The notes beneath the pieces are model-generated. The model was given only the letters and a program-made list of their open reading frames with translations. It was not told the origin of the DNA and made no database searches. 64,000 nucleotides of DNA from Candidatus Hydrogenedentota bacterium (GTDB lineage Bacteria > Hydrogenedentota > Hydrogenedentia > Hydrogenedentales > JAEUWI01): the NCBI GenBank assembly GCA_016791475.1, contig JAEUWI010000020.1:1-64000 (forward strand), given 5' to 3'. Both the position numbers and the translations under genes were made by a program. Below are positions 53,341-62,317 of this stretch, piece after piece. Positions within the stretch are counted from its first letter, which is position 1. The number at the start of each line of letters is the position of its first letter.

Positions 53341-54381
53341 CTACATCTGCCAGTCGGAAAATTTCCGCTTTACAAGCAGGTACAAGAAGACGGGGCCGCC
53401 GATCATGGTGGTAATGATGCCGATGGGGGTTTCGCCCGGCAGTATTCTTCGCGCCACGATGTCGCAGGCGCAGAGGAAGGCCCCGCCTGCCACGATGCTG
53501 ACGGGCATAACGATGCGGTGCTGGGGACCGGTGGCGAGGCGCACGGCGTGGGGGATGATGAGGCCGACAAAGCCGATGGGGCCCACTTCAGAGACGATGA
53601 TGGCGGTGATCAACGAACCCACGAGAAAGGTGGTGATCTGGAGTCGCGCGATATTGACCCCGCGCCCGGCGGCCATGGTGGTTCCGAAGGCAAACTGGTC
53701 GTACCGCGCGGCCTGCAGCAGAAGCACAATGGCGCAGGGGATGACGCCTGCGGCGAGGACCAACACGGGCCGGTACCCGAGGACATCCACGCCGCCCATG
53801 AGCCAGCGATCCATGTTGACCAGGCGGTCGGGCCGTGCGATGTAGCGGCTGAACATGATGCCGGCGTTGGCCAGCATGCCGAGGGTGACGCCGGCAAGGA
53901 GGAGCACGGCGGGGGAGGTGTGGATGCGCCGCGCAGCGAGGAGGTAGACGATATACACATCGGCGCTGGCGAAGAGGAAGGCCATGACCTGCTTGCTGGT
54001 GAGGAGGTTCAGCAGGGGGATGGTCGCGGTGATGTCGGCGAGGAGAAAGGCGACCCAGGCGCCCAGAGCCCCGGCGCTGGCGACACCGAGGGTGTAGGGC
54101 GTGGCGAGGGGATTGCGCAGGAGGGCCTGAAAGGCGCAGCCCGCCAGGGCAAGTCCCGCACCGGCGATGAAGGCCGCCAGGGTGCGGGGGATGCGGTGGC
54201 GAAGCAGTACGGAGAGGGTGGGGGCCTCGTTTAGTGGGGTGCCGCTGGAAAGCTCGTGCCAGGCCTTGCCCAGATCGAGGGTTTCGGTGCCGATGAAGAT
54301 GCTGGACACGAATATGACGGCGCACGCGGCCGCACCGAGCAGGAGCGTGTGGCGGAGTTGGAACTTGTCGGCGATGCTCAT
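53341..54381 (-). CDS. FecCD-family ABC transporter permease
   Basis: A 346-aa inner-membrane permease with about ten hydrophobic segments. Family text includes HRIPRTLAAFIAGAGLALAGCAFQALLRNPLATPYTLG in its N-terminal third and GPIGFVGLIIPHAVRL late in the protein. It imports vitamin B12, heme or iron-siderophores with the ATPase and binding protein encoded just upstream. The ATG at 54381 overlaps the ATPase stop by 4 bp. The gene ends right at a palindromic element. Confidence 0.92.
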   Translation of the reverse strand: MSIADKFQLRHTLLLGAAACAVIFVSSIFIGTETLDLGKAWHELSSGTPLNEAPTLSVLLRHRIPRTLAAFIAGAGLALAGCAFQALLRNPLATPYTLGVASAGALGAWVAFLLADITATIPLLNLLTSKQVMAFLFASADVYIVYLLAARRIHTSPAVLLLAGVTLGMLANAGIMFSRYIARPDRLVNMDRWLMGGVDVLGYRPVLVLAAGVIPCAIVLLLQAARYDQFAFGTTMAAGRGVNIARLQITTFLVGSLITAIIVSEVGPIGFVGLIIPHAVRLATGPQHRIVMPVSIVAGGAFLCACDIVARRILPGETPIGIITTMIGGPVFLYLLVKRKFSDWQM

Positions 54382-55178
54382 GGCCGTGCTCCGGAATCCA
54401 GGGGCACCGTGACAAAGGGCGTTCCCGTGATGGGATGGGCGCATACGGCGAGGGGGCTTCCGTAGGCCGCCGAAAGGTTCGCCGCGGTCAGTACCTCCTC
54501 GGGGGCGCCTTGTTTCACGAGCGTGTGTTCCTGGCCCAGCAGGAGCAGGCGGTCACAGAATTGGGCCGCCATGTTGATATCATGCGTCACCACGATCACC
54601 CCGAGATCTTGCGCGGCCAGCTTCCGCAACTGTTGGAAGAAGGCGGTTTCGTGGGGCAGGTCCAGGGCGGAGGTGGGCTCGTCCAGCAACAGGATTCTCG
54701 GCTCCTGAGCCAGGACACTGGCGAGAATGACCCGCTGGCGCTCGCCGCCGGAGAGGGAGAGAAAGTCCCGTTCCGCGAAGGTCTCGGTTTCGGTCTGTGC
54801 GAGGCACGCCGCCACGATGGCGTGATCCGGTTCTCCCAGCGCGCCAAAAGGGCCTAAGTGCGGGTAACGTCCCAGGGCCACCACCTCGCGAACGGAAAGG
54901 CTGAAGGTGGGCTGGACGCTCTGGGGCATGTAGGCGATGATGCGGGCCCGCTCCCGGGGGTTGAAGGTGGCGAGGGGTCTTCCGTCGAGCGACACGCTGC
55001 CACCCGCGGGCACAAGAAGGCCGCAGAGCACCTGGAGCAAGGTGCTCTTACCCGCGCCATTCGGGCCGATGATCCCGGCAACGGTACCCGATTCCAGCAC
55101 GGCGGAAACGTCGGCCAGCACCGGCGCGGCGGGCGCATAGGAAAAATAGAGGCGATCAGCCGCCAGGGAATGCTTCAT
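54378..55178 (-). CDS. FecE/BtuD-type ABC transporter ATPase
   Basis: A 266-aa ATPase: Walker A GPNGAGKST (about 37-45), signature LSGGERQRV, Walker B ILLLDEPTSALD, and an H-loop in VVTHDINM. It powers the metal-chelate importer. It overlaps the binding-protein gene upstream and the permease gene downstream by 4 bp each, so all three are translationally coupled. Confidence 0.94.
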   Translation of the reverse strand: MKHSLAADRLYFSYAPAAPVLADVSAVLESGTVAGIIGPNGAGKSTLLQVLCGLLVPAGGSVSLDGRPLATFNPRERARIIAYMPQSVQPTFSLSVREVVALGRYPHLGPFGALGEPDHAIVAACLAQTETETFAERDFLSLSGGERQRVILASVLAQEPRILLLDEPTSALDLPHETAFFQQLRKLAAQDLGVIVVTHDINMAAQFCDRLLLLGQEHTLVKQGAPEEVLTAANLSAAYGSPLAVCAHPITGTPFVTVPLDSGARP

Positions 55179-56062
55179 TCCGGTAATTCTGCCTCGAAAT
55201 AAAGCTTGCGCGCAATAATCTTGGCCACATCGGCGATGCGGGGACCGGGTCGCATGGCGTGGGACTCGGTGACGTAGTAGATCGCGCCGTTCTTCACGGC
55301 GGGCACCGTGTCCATGAAGCGCCAGTCGTTGTAGAGCGCCTGAGTCTGGTTCGTGGTGAGACTTTTTCCCGCCTGAATCTCCAGGATCGCATCCGGTGCT
55401 TCGAGGAGGATGGTCTCCTTGGAGGCCTCCAGATAAGGCTGAGCGGCACTCTTATAGATGTTGTCGCCGCCCGCTGCCTCGACCAACTCGGAGATGAACG
55501 AACTGCCCCCCACCGTCTGGAGGTTGGTCAGGTCGCCCCGTTCGCGGCCGAGGACGATGAGTACTTTCTTCCGGGGATGGGGCTTCAGGGCCCCTCGAAG
55601 CGCGTCGAGGTCCGCGTCGATTCTGGCCCGGAGCTCCGCCGCCTTCGCCGGTACGCCCAGGGTGGCGCCGATGGTGTCGATGCCGGCGTGGATGGTCTCC
55701 AGATTGTCCATGTGTACGTTGAGTACCGGGATCTGGTTCATTTCGCCGAAAGAAGTCACCTGTTCGTGCTGTCCCGGAACGATGATAAGAGCGGGCGACA
55801 GAAGTGAGAGCTGCTCCAGATCGGGGTCGATATAGCCACCGACTCTGGGGAGGTTTTTCACGGCGACGGGGTAGTCGTCAAAATCACTGACGCCGACGAG
55901 GCGGTCACCCTCACCGAGGGCAAATATGGTTTCCGTGAGGTTGGGCGCCAGGGAGACGATGCCCTTTCCGCCCGACGCGCCGCCACAGGCGGACAAGATG
56001 GCGGCAAGCAGCGGTACCAGGCAGACACAGGGGCATACGGTGCGCAATAAGGGTTTAAACAT
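55175..56062 (-). CDS. Lipoprotein substrate-binding protein of the FecBCD/BtuFCD-type importer
   Basis: A 295-aa protein with a lipobox (LSAC, Cys26), so it is tethered outside the inner membrane. The fold has IVSLAPNLTETIFALG and VGVSDFDDYP in lobe 1 and a long linker helix, typical of type III (BtuF/FhuD-like) binding proteins. The substrate could be cobalamin or an iron chelate: SLAPNLTETIFALG is the common BtuF-like start. No cobalamin riboswitch is visible in the 130-bp leader, so B12 is not established. Confidence 0.88.
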   Translation of the reverse strand: MFKPLLRTVCPCVCLVPLLAAILSACGGASGGKGIVSLAPNLTETIFALGEGDRLVGVSDFDDYPVAVKNLPRVGGYIDPDLEQLSLLSPALIIVPGQHEQVTSFGEMNQIPVLNVHMDNLETIHAGIDTIGATLGVPAKAAELRARIDADLDALRGALKPHPRKKVLIVLGRERGDLTNLQTVGGSSFISELVEAAGGDNIYKSAAQPYLEASKETILLEAPDAILEIQAGKSLTTNQTQALYNDWRFMDTVPAVKNGAIYYVTESHAMRPGPRIADVAKIIARKLYFEAELPE

Positions 56063-56191
56063 GATTTAAGAATCCAGAGGGTCGCTGCGCTGACGATGCC
56101 AGCATCTTCGAACGTTTGGGATGATTTATAAAATCCGCCATGCGTATGCGGAGACTTTCTGCTGTGTGCACTTCGCCGGCGCGCGCCAACA

Positions 56192-56374
56192 TCAAAGCGC
56201 CAGCAAGATGCCGATGACATCGGCCACCAGGTCCAGCGCATCGGCCACTCCTCCGCCGAAAAAATCGAAGATCTCCTTGCCCAGCCCCGCGGCCACCGCG
56301 AGCGCGGGATCGAAGAGGGCCAGGAAATAGCTCACGGCGATGTGGAGGACCTTGTCCAGTCCCGTGATTTCCAT
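56192..56374 (-). CDS. Small membrane protein, DUF2279/YfiM-like
   Basis: A 60-aa protein with hydrophobic stretches. DKVLHIAVSYFLAL, then GLGKEIFD and the closing DLVADVIGILL resemble the core of the YfiM/DUF2279 and VanZ-like group (His in the first helix, G-KE-D motif). The ATG at 56374 has AAAGGAG nine bases upstream. It lies between the Nudix gene and the importer genes. Confidence 0.6.
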   Translation of the reverse strand: MEITGLDKVLHIAVSYFLALFDPALAVAAGLGKEIFDFFGGGVADALDLVADVIGILLAL

Positions 56375-56415
56375 GTCGAGTCTCCTTTGTCCTCTGGCCC
56401 GGTCCGCACCGAGGT

Positions 56416-56949
56416 TCAGGACTTTGCTGCGTCGAGGTATTGAAAGAGCGCATACAGCCCGACGACGGTCTTGGCGTCGTCGAAGCGGTGCTCCCGCAGA
56501 GCGGTGCGAACTTCTTCGATGGGCATTTCGACGAGTTCGATGCGCTCTTCGTGGTCGAGGTCCTGGCCGACATGTTCGAGGTCCAGGGCCAAAAAAACAT
56601 GGATGAGTTCCGAGCAGTAGCCCACGCTGGCGTAGACCGCACCCGCGGGGATCAACCGGCCCGCGCGCAATCCGGTCTCTTCGATGAGCTCGCGCATGCC
56701 GCAATCCGCCGGGGGCTCGTCGCCCTCGCGTTTACCCGCGGGCATCTCCAGAATGGTCTTGCCGATGGCGATGCGGTACTGGCGCACAAAAATAACGGAG
56801 TTTCCGGTGAACGGGATAATCCCCACGCCGCCTCCGTGCTCCACAATTTCACGCTGGGCGACGGTTCCGTCTTCCAGGGAGACCTCACCCACGCGCACGC
56901 GAAAGATTTTGCCGTCATAAATGGTTTGCTGTTGGGTCCAGGTTTCCAA
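56416..56949 (-). CDS. Nudix hydrolase, ADP-ribose pyrophosphatase-like
   Basis: A 177-aa enzyme with a complete Nudix box GX5EX7REUXEEXGU at residues 72-94 (GKREGD-E...RELIEETGL). The preceding VRQYRIAIGKTILEMPAG is the NudF/ADPRase signature, and a conserved acidic helix follows. It hydrolyses ADP-ribose or a similar nucleotide sugar. Length is standard. Confidence 0.9.
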   Translation of the reverse strand: METWTQQQTIYDGKIFRVRVGEVSLEDGTVAQREIVEHGGGVGIIPFTGNSVIFVRQYRIAIGKTILEMPAGKREGDEPPADCGMRELIEETGLRAGRLIPAGAVYASVGYCSELIHVFLALDLEHVGQDLDHEERIELVEMPIEEVRTALREHRFDDAKTVVGLYALFQYLDAAKS

Positions 56950-57049
56950 AGGTCGTGTCCTGCCGGTTTAGGTTTGAAGTCGTGGCAGTATACGCCATGG
57001 GGAGTGTCCGGGGCGAGGTTGGTCGCGTTTACGCTATCCGGCGGCGCCG

Positions 57050-58114
57050 TCATTCCGCCAGGAGCACGGTTCGATCGATATTGCACTCGGGCAGGGCGGC
57101 TTCGAGTTCCCGCTGCCCCGCGTCGGTTATGGAGGTTTCGATGAGGGCGAGGTCGCGGAGTTGGGTCAGTTGCTTGAGCACGGCCACGGACGCGTTTGTA
57201 ATACCCACGCCCGAGAGCCACAGTTGCTCGAGATTCGGGCATCTAGCGAGGTGGGCGACGCCCTGATCGCCGGGGTCGAAGGAGCGCGTGATCAGCGTGC
57301 GCAGTTTTGGGAAGGTTGCCACCGTTTCGAAGGCGGCGCCGGTCAGAGACTCGCAGTCCATGGCGAGCGCCTCAATGGCCGGCAGGCCGGCGAGGGCGCC
57401 GAACTCCTGATCCGTCATATCATTGCCCAGCAGGTTCACCATGCGAAGCCAGGGACAGGCCTGGATATGGGGAATGAAGTCGCCGGTATATCGGGCATCC
57501 GCCAGCGACAAGTCCCGGAGTCCGCGGATATTCTTCAGTGCGGCCAGAGCGGCAGGCGGGACGTTGGTATCGCCCAGGGTGAGGTACTGGATTGCGCCGG
57601 GGGCGAGATTGGTCAAGAAGACAAGATCGGCCTCGCCGAATTCCTTGTTCGCTTCCAGGCCCGTCATCATGTTCGCGCTGACGGCGATATCCCCCCGCGC
57701 CTGGGCGGCGAATCGCCAGTGGTTCTCTCCCCAGGGGGAGAAGGAGATCTTCCCCAGGCTTCGATCCGCCGGAAAGGCAATCGTATGCTCGCGGGACTTT
57801 ATATCCGCCACGCTTTCCGCATCGCGCAGGCACTGGTCTCCGGCGGCCAGCAGCTCCCGATTTTTTTCGTCCTCGGTAGTCTGTTTTGCGCGCTGGAGGT
57901 ACATTTCCGCCGCCGCCAGCAATCCGGGCGCGAAGTCTTTGGCGCTGCTGGAACTTTGACCCGCGCGCGACTCGGCCCGGGCCTGCAGATCGCTGCGATT
58001 CAGCGTCGGATCGGCCGTGTCGAGGGGCTGGTCGAGCGGCGCGGAGCATCCCGCCAGAAACGCCATGGCGATGAAAAGGCCGGTTCTGTTAAGGTCTCTT
58101 GAGCAAATAGGCAT
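57050..58114 (-). CDS. Leucine-rich-repeat lipoprotein
   Basis: A 354-aa protein with a lipoprotein signal (FLAGCSAP, Cys about 20). An N-terminal helical region (to about 100) is followed by six to seven RI-type leucine-rich repeats (for example LRDLSLADARYTGDFI, LEQLWLSGVGITNASV, LRDLALIETSITDAG) of about 24 residues. Surface attachment and protein binding are the usual roles. The ATG at 58114 overlaps the upstream gene by 26 bp; a GTG at 58144 would add ten residues. Confidence 0.75.
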   Translation of the reverse strand: MPICSRDLNRTGLFIAMAFLAGCSAPLDQPLDTADPTLNRSDLQARAESRAGQSSSSAKDFAPGLLAAAEMYLQRAKQTTEDEKNRELLAAGDQCLRDAESVADIKSREHTIAFPADRSLGKISFSPWGENHWRFAAQARGDIAVSANMMTGLEANKEFGEADLVFLTNLAPGAIQYLTLGDTNVPPAALAALKNIRGLRDLSLADARYTGDFIPHIQACPWLRMVNLLGNDMTDQEFGALAGLPAIEALAMDCESLTGAAFETVATFPKLRTLITRSFDPGDQGVAHLARCPNLEQLWLSGVGITNASVAVLKQLTQLRDLALIETSITDAGQRELEAALPECNIDRTVLLAE

Positions 58115-58565
58115 TTTCGTCCACCTCAAGTCCCGCTTCCTCAAAGGTAGTATAGGCTTCCAGAATATGTTCGGGCGTCACGATGCTGGCCGAGTCTGTT
58201 TGCGTCCAGGCGCCGTCCTCAAGTCGATAGAAAAACTCAAAGCCCCGGAAGCTGGCCATGGCGCGATCATCCTTTTCACGGATGTATACGCGCACCGTGC
58301 CCCAGAACTTGCCAAACCAGCCGTACTCCCGACCAGAGCGGACTTCGGTCAGGCAATCAAAATCCGCCTTTGAATCGGGCGGCAGCAGTTCGGATTCGTG
58401 CCGGACGCCTTCGGGAACCAGGAGGGCGTCCTTCCGGGCAAGGTCCCATCGCGAGTAGAGGGTCGCCACCGCCGTGATCAACAGGATCGCCACAAGCTGC
58501 TTCACGTCCCGCCTGCGAAACGTGTCCGCCAGGAGGGCTCGCCAGCCCGGCACGCCGGTACTCAC
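58089..58565 (-). CDS. Single-pass membrane protein of unknown function
   Basis: A 158-aa protein with one hydrophobic segment (about 22-38) and a soluble extracytoplasmic C-terminal domain containing [21 protein letters not shown] and [11 protein letters not shown]. The GTG start at 58565 overlaps the rpmG stop (GTGA), so translation is coupled to rpmG. It overlaps the LRR gene downstream. No family recognised. Confidence 0.65.
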   Translation of the reverse strand: MSTGVPGWRALLADTFRRRDVKQLVAILLITAVATLYSRWDLARKDALLVPEGVRHESELLPPDSKADFDCLTEVRSGREYGWFGKFWGTVRVYIREKDDRAMASFRGFEFFYRLEDGAWTQTDSASIVTPEHILEAYTTFEEAGLEVDENAYLLKRP

Positions 58566-58723
58566 CGGTGCTCCTTGAAGAGAACATGCTTCCGCACCAC
58601 CGGGTCGTACTTTTTCAGTTGGAGCCGCTGCGTCTTCGTTCGCGTGTTTTTCGTGGTGGTGTAGCGGAAAGCGCTCTCGGTACTTTGAAGAATCACCAGT
58701 TCACGCCCGATCTTTTTTGCCAT
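58562..58723 (-). CDS. rpmG: 50S ribosomal protein bL33, zinc-independent form
   Basis: A 53-aa protein: [15 protein letters not shown], then [12 protein letters not shown] and [18 protein letters not shown], the typical bL33 C-terminus. The CxxC pairs of the zinc form are absent, so this is the C-minus version. It lies 15 bp downstream of a COG0523 zinc-GTPase gene and probably shares its promoter, the arrangement seen in Zur regulons that spare zinc. Too short for usual gene cut-offs but clearly real. Confidence 0.95.
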   Translation of the reverse strand: MAKKIGRELVILQSTESAFRYTTTKNTRTKTQRLQLKKYDPVVRKHVLFKEHR

Positions 58724-58738
58724 GTGCGTAGTGCTCCG

Positions 58739-59980
58739 TCAGTTGTTTCGCGCCGCGGCGTCGTGTTGAAGCGCCGCTTCCTCTTCGGTCTCGTTGGGGA
58801 TGGGATCGGGCAGTAAGGCCCAGGATTCCGGGCCGGCCGCCCATTCAACATCGGTGAGCAGACACTCGGATAGCTGGCGCCTTGCCCGTGCTTCGTTCAA
58901 GCCTTGGCCGATAAGTACGAGCGTTTGGCCCCGCTCGCCGAAGGCTTCCCGAAGCGAGGTCCGGGCATCCTCCAGATCTTCCTCGGCCACTTCCCACTCG
59001 GGCAGGGGGAGGGCATCCCACCAGTAGCCCGCCGGGGTCAGGTGCACTGCGACACCCGCCTGAGACCACTCATACACCTGGTCCGGCCGTGTGGCCAGCC
59101 AGGCGAAGCCCTTGGAGCGCAGAATCGGCCCGAAAAAGGTCTCGCTGTCATTCAGGAGAAACCACAACCGCACCGGGTGAAAGGGACGATCCGCCTTGAA
59201 AACCATGGAGCGTATGCCGTACTCCTCCGTTTCCGGGGACTCGGAGCCCCGGGGCACCGCCAGCCAGTCCTGGTGCTGGGAGGCTTCGTCGACGCGGAAG
59301 AGGCCCGTGTTGAGGATATCCCCGGCGGGCACCGCACCCTTCACGGCGCGCAACAGTCGCGCCGAGGGATTCAGATGGCGTAGAAAGGCCTCAAGCCGAT
59401 TCAGCCGGTCGGCCTCAACGAGATCGCACTTGTTCAGAATGATCACGTTGGCGAATTCGACCTGGTCGGTCAGGAGGTCGACGATGCTGCGGTCGTCCGA
59501 TTCATCTAGGCCCATGTCCCGATCCGGAAGTTCGTCCCAGGATTCGTAGTCCGCCATGAAGTTTGCCGCATCAACCACGGTGACCAGGGTGTCGAGCGTG
59601 GCATGGTCGGAAAGAGAAACGCCCTCGTCGTCTTCGAATGAAAAAGTCTCGGCGACGGGCAGGGGTTCGGCGATGCCGGTGGACTCGATCAGGAGATAGT
59701 CGAAGCGCTGCTCCCGGGCCAGCTTCGCCACCGCCACCAGCAGGTCTTCGCGCAGGGTACAGCAGATGCAGCCGTTGGACATCTCCACGAGACGCTCTTC
59801 TTCACGGTGGAGCGCCGCTTCGCCACCGCGCACCAGGGCGGCATCGATATTGATCTCGCTCATGTCGTTGACGATGACGGCGACCCGCATTCCCTGTCGG
59901 TTGTTGAGGACATGGTTCAGCAGCGTGGTCTTTCCCGCGCCGAGGAATCCCGAGAGTACCGTTACCGGGAGCTTTTTCAT
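58739..59980 (-). CDS. COG0523 (CobW/ZNG1) family GTP-dependent metallochaperone
   Basis: A 413-aa P-loop GTPase: Walker [10 protein letters not shown] (11-19), the metal-binding CICC motif with Cys71, Cys73 and Cys74, and NKCDL for guanine recognition. The C-terminal CobW_C domain (about 290-400) contains FHPVRLW. COG0523 proteins deliver zinc to client enzymes under zinc starvation. Gene order with C-minus rpmG and a Fur/Zur-like box in its promoter supports a zinc role. The ATG at 59980 is chosen; the longer frame upstream lacks a ribosome site. Confidence 0.92.
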   Translation of the reverse strand: MKKLPVTVLSGFLGAGKTTLLNHVLNNRQGMRVAVIVNDMSEINIDAALVRGGEAALHREEERLVEMSNGCICCTLREDLLVAVAKLAREQRFDYLLIESTGIAEPLPVAETFSFEDDEGVSLSDHATLDTLVTVVDAANFMADYESWDELPDRDMGLDESDDRSIVDLLTDQVEFANVIILNKCDLVEADRLNRLEAFLRHLNPSARLLRAVKGAVPAGDILNTGLFRVDEASQHQDWLAVPRGSESPETEEYGIRSMVFKADRPFHPVRLWFLLNDSETFFGPILRSKGFAWLATRPDQVYEWSQAGVAVHLTPAGYWWDALPLPEWEVAEEDLEDARTSLREAFGERGQTLVLIGQGLNEARARRQLSECLLTDVEWAAGPESWALLPDPIPNETEEEAALQHDAAARNN

Positions 59981-60036
59981 GAGCGTTCTTCTCCAATCAG
60001 AGGCGCGGCGGTCGTCGCCGCAGCCGACGAAAGGGA

Positions 60037-60082
60037 ATTGTATCGAAATCAAAATGTAAATGCAAACGCATTATCATTATCA
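60037..60082 (-). promoter_or_regulatory. Promoter with Fur/Zur-like operator for the COG0523-rpmG genes
   Basis: On the minus strand TTGCAT (60065-60060), a 17-bp spacer and TACAAT (60042-60037) form a good sigma70 promoter, 57 bp from the GTPase start. Upstream and overlapping the -35 is GATAATGATAATGCG (60081-60067) and the inverted AATGC-AAAC-GCATT, an AT-rich pattern like Fur-superfamily operators. Zur is the expected regulator given the genes. Confidence 0.5.
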
Positions 60083-60176
60083 GGGTGCGGTCAGGGCCCG
60101 GTGGTTTGGAGGGCGGGATGTCGCATAGAATGGCCGGACCCTTTGAGAGAAGCACCAATCCACGCGAGGACCTTCG

Positions 60177-61076
60177 ATGAAATTCTGCGCCCTTTTCACC
60201 CTTGTTGGTATTGCCCTTTTTGCGCTTCTGCCGATTCAGGCGGAAGATATCCCCTATGTGCAGCACGAGAACATCGTGTATGCCGAAGTGCACGGCACCG
60301 GGTTGCTGGCGGATGTGTTTACGCCCACGAATACCTCGGCCGATCTGCCGGGCCACGGCCTGGGCATTGTGGACGTGGCCAGTGGGGCCTTCTACTCGGA
60401 TCGGGGCAAGATCAACGACCACAAGAAGGCGAAGATGTACGACATCTATTGCGCCCAGGGCTACACGGTGTTCGCCATCCGGCCGGGCTCCATCACAAAG
60501 TATACCGGCATGGAGATGAACGAGAACGTGAAGACCGGAATCCGCTGGGTGAAGAGTCAGGCGGAGAAGTATGGCGTCGATCCCGAGCGCCTCGGTCTGA
60601 CAGGGGCCTCCGCGGGTGGTTACCTGGCCACCTTTGCCGCCGTGACCGCCGAAGGCGCCACCGGCGAGGGCGAGCTGGGCAAGTACGGCACAGAAGTCGC
60701 CGCCGCCGCCGTCTTTTTCCCGCCCACCGACTTCACGCTGGTCGATTGGTCCCAGGGGCCCCTGCGCCGACTGGAGCGCTTCTTCTTCGAGGACGGTTTC
60801 GACGGGAAGACGCCGGAGGAAATTGCAGCCCGCTCGAAAGAGCTTTCACCAGCGCAACAGGTGGATGAGACCGCGCCGCCCATGTTGTTTATCCACGGCG
60901 ACGCCGACGAAGTAGTGAAACTGGAGCAGTCCGAGATCATGGTAAAGGCGTTGAAGGACAAAGGCCACAGCGCGGAGCTGATTGTGAAAGCCGGTGGCGG
61001 CCACCCCTGGCCCACCATCCCCGAAGAAGTCGCCGTCATGTGCGAATGGTTCAACACGCAATTGAATAAGGGCTGA
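60177..61076 (+). CDS. Secreted alpha/beta hydrolase (esterase/lipase-like)
   Basis: A 299-aa exported protein (signal peptide about 1-22). Ser145 lies in LTGASAGGYLA, the acid is in HGDADEVV and His in GGGHPWP, an intact triad. The pattern matches the BD-FAE/esterase branch that deacylates carbohydrate esters. It is divergent from the COG0523 gene, so it may share the intergenic control region. Substrate unknown. Confidence 0.88.
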   Translation: MKFCALFTLVGIALFALLPIQAEDIPYVQHENIVYAEVHGTGLLADVFTPTNTSADLPGHGLGIVDVASGAFYSDRGKINDHKKAKMYDIYCAQGYTVFAIRPGSITKYTGMEMNENVKTGIRWVKSQAEKYGVDPERLGLTGASAGGYLATFAAVTAEGATGEGELGKYGTEVAAAAVFFPPTDFTLVDWSQGPLRRLERFFFEDGFDGKTPEEIAARSKELSPAQQVDETAPPMLFIHGDADEVVKLEQSEIMVKALKDKGHSAELIVKAGGGHPWPTIPEEVAVMCEWFNTQLNKG

Positions 61077-61095
61077 GTCGTTGCACCAAATGTTT

Positions 61096-61185
61096 CACCA
61101 CGAAGGCCACGAAGAGCACGAAGAAGTAAGAGGGAAGAAAGCGCTCTGAACCTCCGCTTGCTTCGTGTTCTTCGTTTCTTCGTGG
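61096..61185. repeat. Inverted pair of period-9 CACGAAG arrays
   Basis: The left arm 61096-61123 reads CACGAAGGC, CACGAAGAG, CACGAAG. The right arm 61161-61185 is the inverse type (CTTCGTGTT, CTTCGTTT, CTTCGTGG). They are separated by about 37 nt. The same double-arm layout occurs at 7765, 18733 and 35293. It lies in the leader of the next small gene. Confidence 0.7.
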
Positions 61186-61238
61186 CGAACAATTTCTTCC
61201 CGTCATGTTTCAAGCATGGGATTCGAGCAGGTGCGGTT

Positions 61239-61496
61239 ATGGATCTCCAGAATCCGAAGTGGATGTACTTGAAGGCGGCACTGCTGGTTGGCATCGGCGT
61301 GATCTGCTTCGCCCTCGTGTGGCTGGAAAATCCCACGATTGCGACGGCGGTGTATCTCACCTTGATGATCTGGGCCTTCGCGCGGGCCTACTACTTCGCC
61401 TTTTACGTGGTGGAGAAGTACATCGACGATTCGTATCGGTTTTCGGGGCTCACTTCGTTTGTCCGACACCTGCTGGCGCGTAAGAGGGTGGAGTAA
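61239..61496 (+). CDS. Small membrane protein
   Basis: An 85-aa protein with two hydrophobic segments (about 11-28 and 32-55) and a short basic C-terminus. The ATG at 61239 has an AGGTG-like site nearby. No family recognised. Confidence 0.55.
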   Translation: MDLQNPKWMYLKAALLVGIGVICFALVWLENPTIATAVYLTLMIWAFARAYYFAFYVVEKYIDDSYRFSGLTSFVRHLLARKRVE

Positions 61497-61508
61497 GCGC
61501 GGCGGGGG

Positions 61509-61760
61509 CTACTCGATGCCCCGCAGTTTCTTATACCAGTCCGGCGCGAGCTTCATGAACAGGCGCTGCTGTTCCTGGAGCCCGCTGGTCAAGCGCGGCG
61601 GTCCATAGTAGCTTTCGCCGAGGGAAAGGAGTGCATCCACTTCCTCCCAATCGTAAGGCTTGCCACGCAATTTCTCATCGCGAAGTTGTTCGAGCATGCG
61701 ACCGGTTTCTTTCCACTGACGGACCAGCGCGCGCTGTTCTTCAATTGTCGGTCGATTCAC
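61509..61760 (-). CDS. Small protein paired with the nucleotidyltransferase
   Basis: An 83-aa charged, helical protein starting MNRPTIEEQRALVRQWKETG. Its ATG overlaps the stop of the upstream nucleotidyltransferase-like gene by 4 bp. It could be the second member of a toxin-antitoxin-like pair, but no DNA-binding motif is seen, so this stays open. Confidence 0.65.
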   Translation of the reverse strand: MNRPTIEEQRALVRQWKETGRMLEQLRDEKLRGKPYDWEEVDALLSLGESYYGPPRLTSGLQEQQRLFMKLAPDWYKKLRGIE

Positions 61761-62317
61761 CCTGCGCCTCCCAATAGACGTTTCACCCGTCCAAACAAAT
61801 CGGGCTCATTGCTCAATTCGTTAAAATCGGAGATATGGTCAAGAACGTAGTCTACATCAAGGCTAGCCTGCCGTTTAATCACGCCCTCCACATCCATCCA
61901 GTCGCGCGAGCGCCCGGCGAAAGCTTTCATGACGACCAGATCTTCCGCAGTGCAGCAGGGCAATGATAAATTGGGCGAAAATTCTTTCGTTACGGCCCGT
62001 TCTATCATGGCTTCTTCGAAGGGCAACGCGCCGAGGGCGATATCAATATCGATGCCGTTAGAAGCGCGAACGAGCAAAATGCGCTGCGCTACGAAGTAGT
62101 CAAAATTGCCTGGAATTCTAGACGCAAAGTGCCCGAGGATTTCTTTGACATAGTACTCCTCGCCGCCCCAGCCAGTCAGCAGTGTAAAATCCGCGTCCAG
62201 TGTGGTCCGCGGTTCGCCCCACTGTTGTACGGCAAGTCCACCGATGATGCAGAACTTCCAGTTGCGTTCCGCCATGAACGCGCAGACTTCGCCCGCCGCT
62301 TCCAGCAGCTTGTTCAT
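61757..62317 (-). CDS. AbiEii/DUF6036-like nucleotidyltransferase
   Basis: A 186-aa protein with a minimal nucleotidyltransferase core: IIGGLAVQQWG (about 24-34) followed by TTLDADFTLLT, giving the GG and the D-x-D pair. Further on, GIDIDIALG supplies the third acidic residue and AEDLVVMKAFAGRSRDWMD the usual C-terminal helix. These features fit AbiEii-type toxins or DUF6036 relatives, which modify tRNA or nucleotides. It is coupled with an 83-aa gene and overlaps the upstream transglutaminase gene by 4 bp. Confidence 0.75.
   Translation of the reverse strand: MNKLLEAAGEVCAFMAERNWKFCIIGGLAVQQWGEPRTTLDADFTLLTGWGGEEYYVKEILGHFASRIPGNFDYFVAQRILLVRASNGIDIDIALGALPFEEAMIERAVTKEFSPNLSLPCCTAEDLVVMKAFAGRSRDWMDVEGVIKRQASLDVDYVLDHISDFNELSNEPDLFGRVKRLLGGAG

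Noticed and set aside
56063-56191. Cobalamin riboswitch before the FecBCD/BtuFCD-type importer
   Set aside because: The leader is only about 130 bp and has no B12-box-like sequence or suitable fold.
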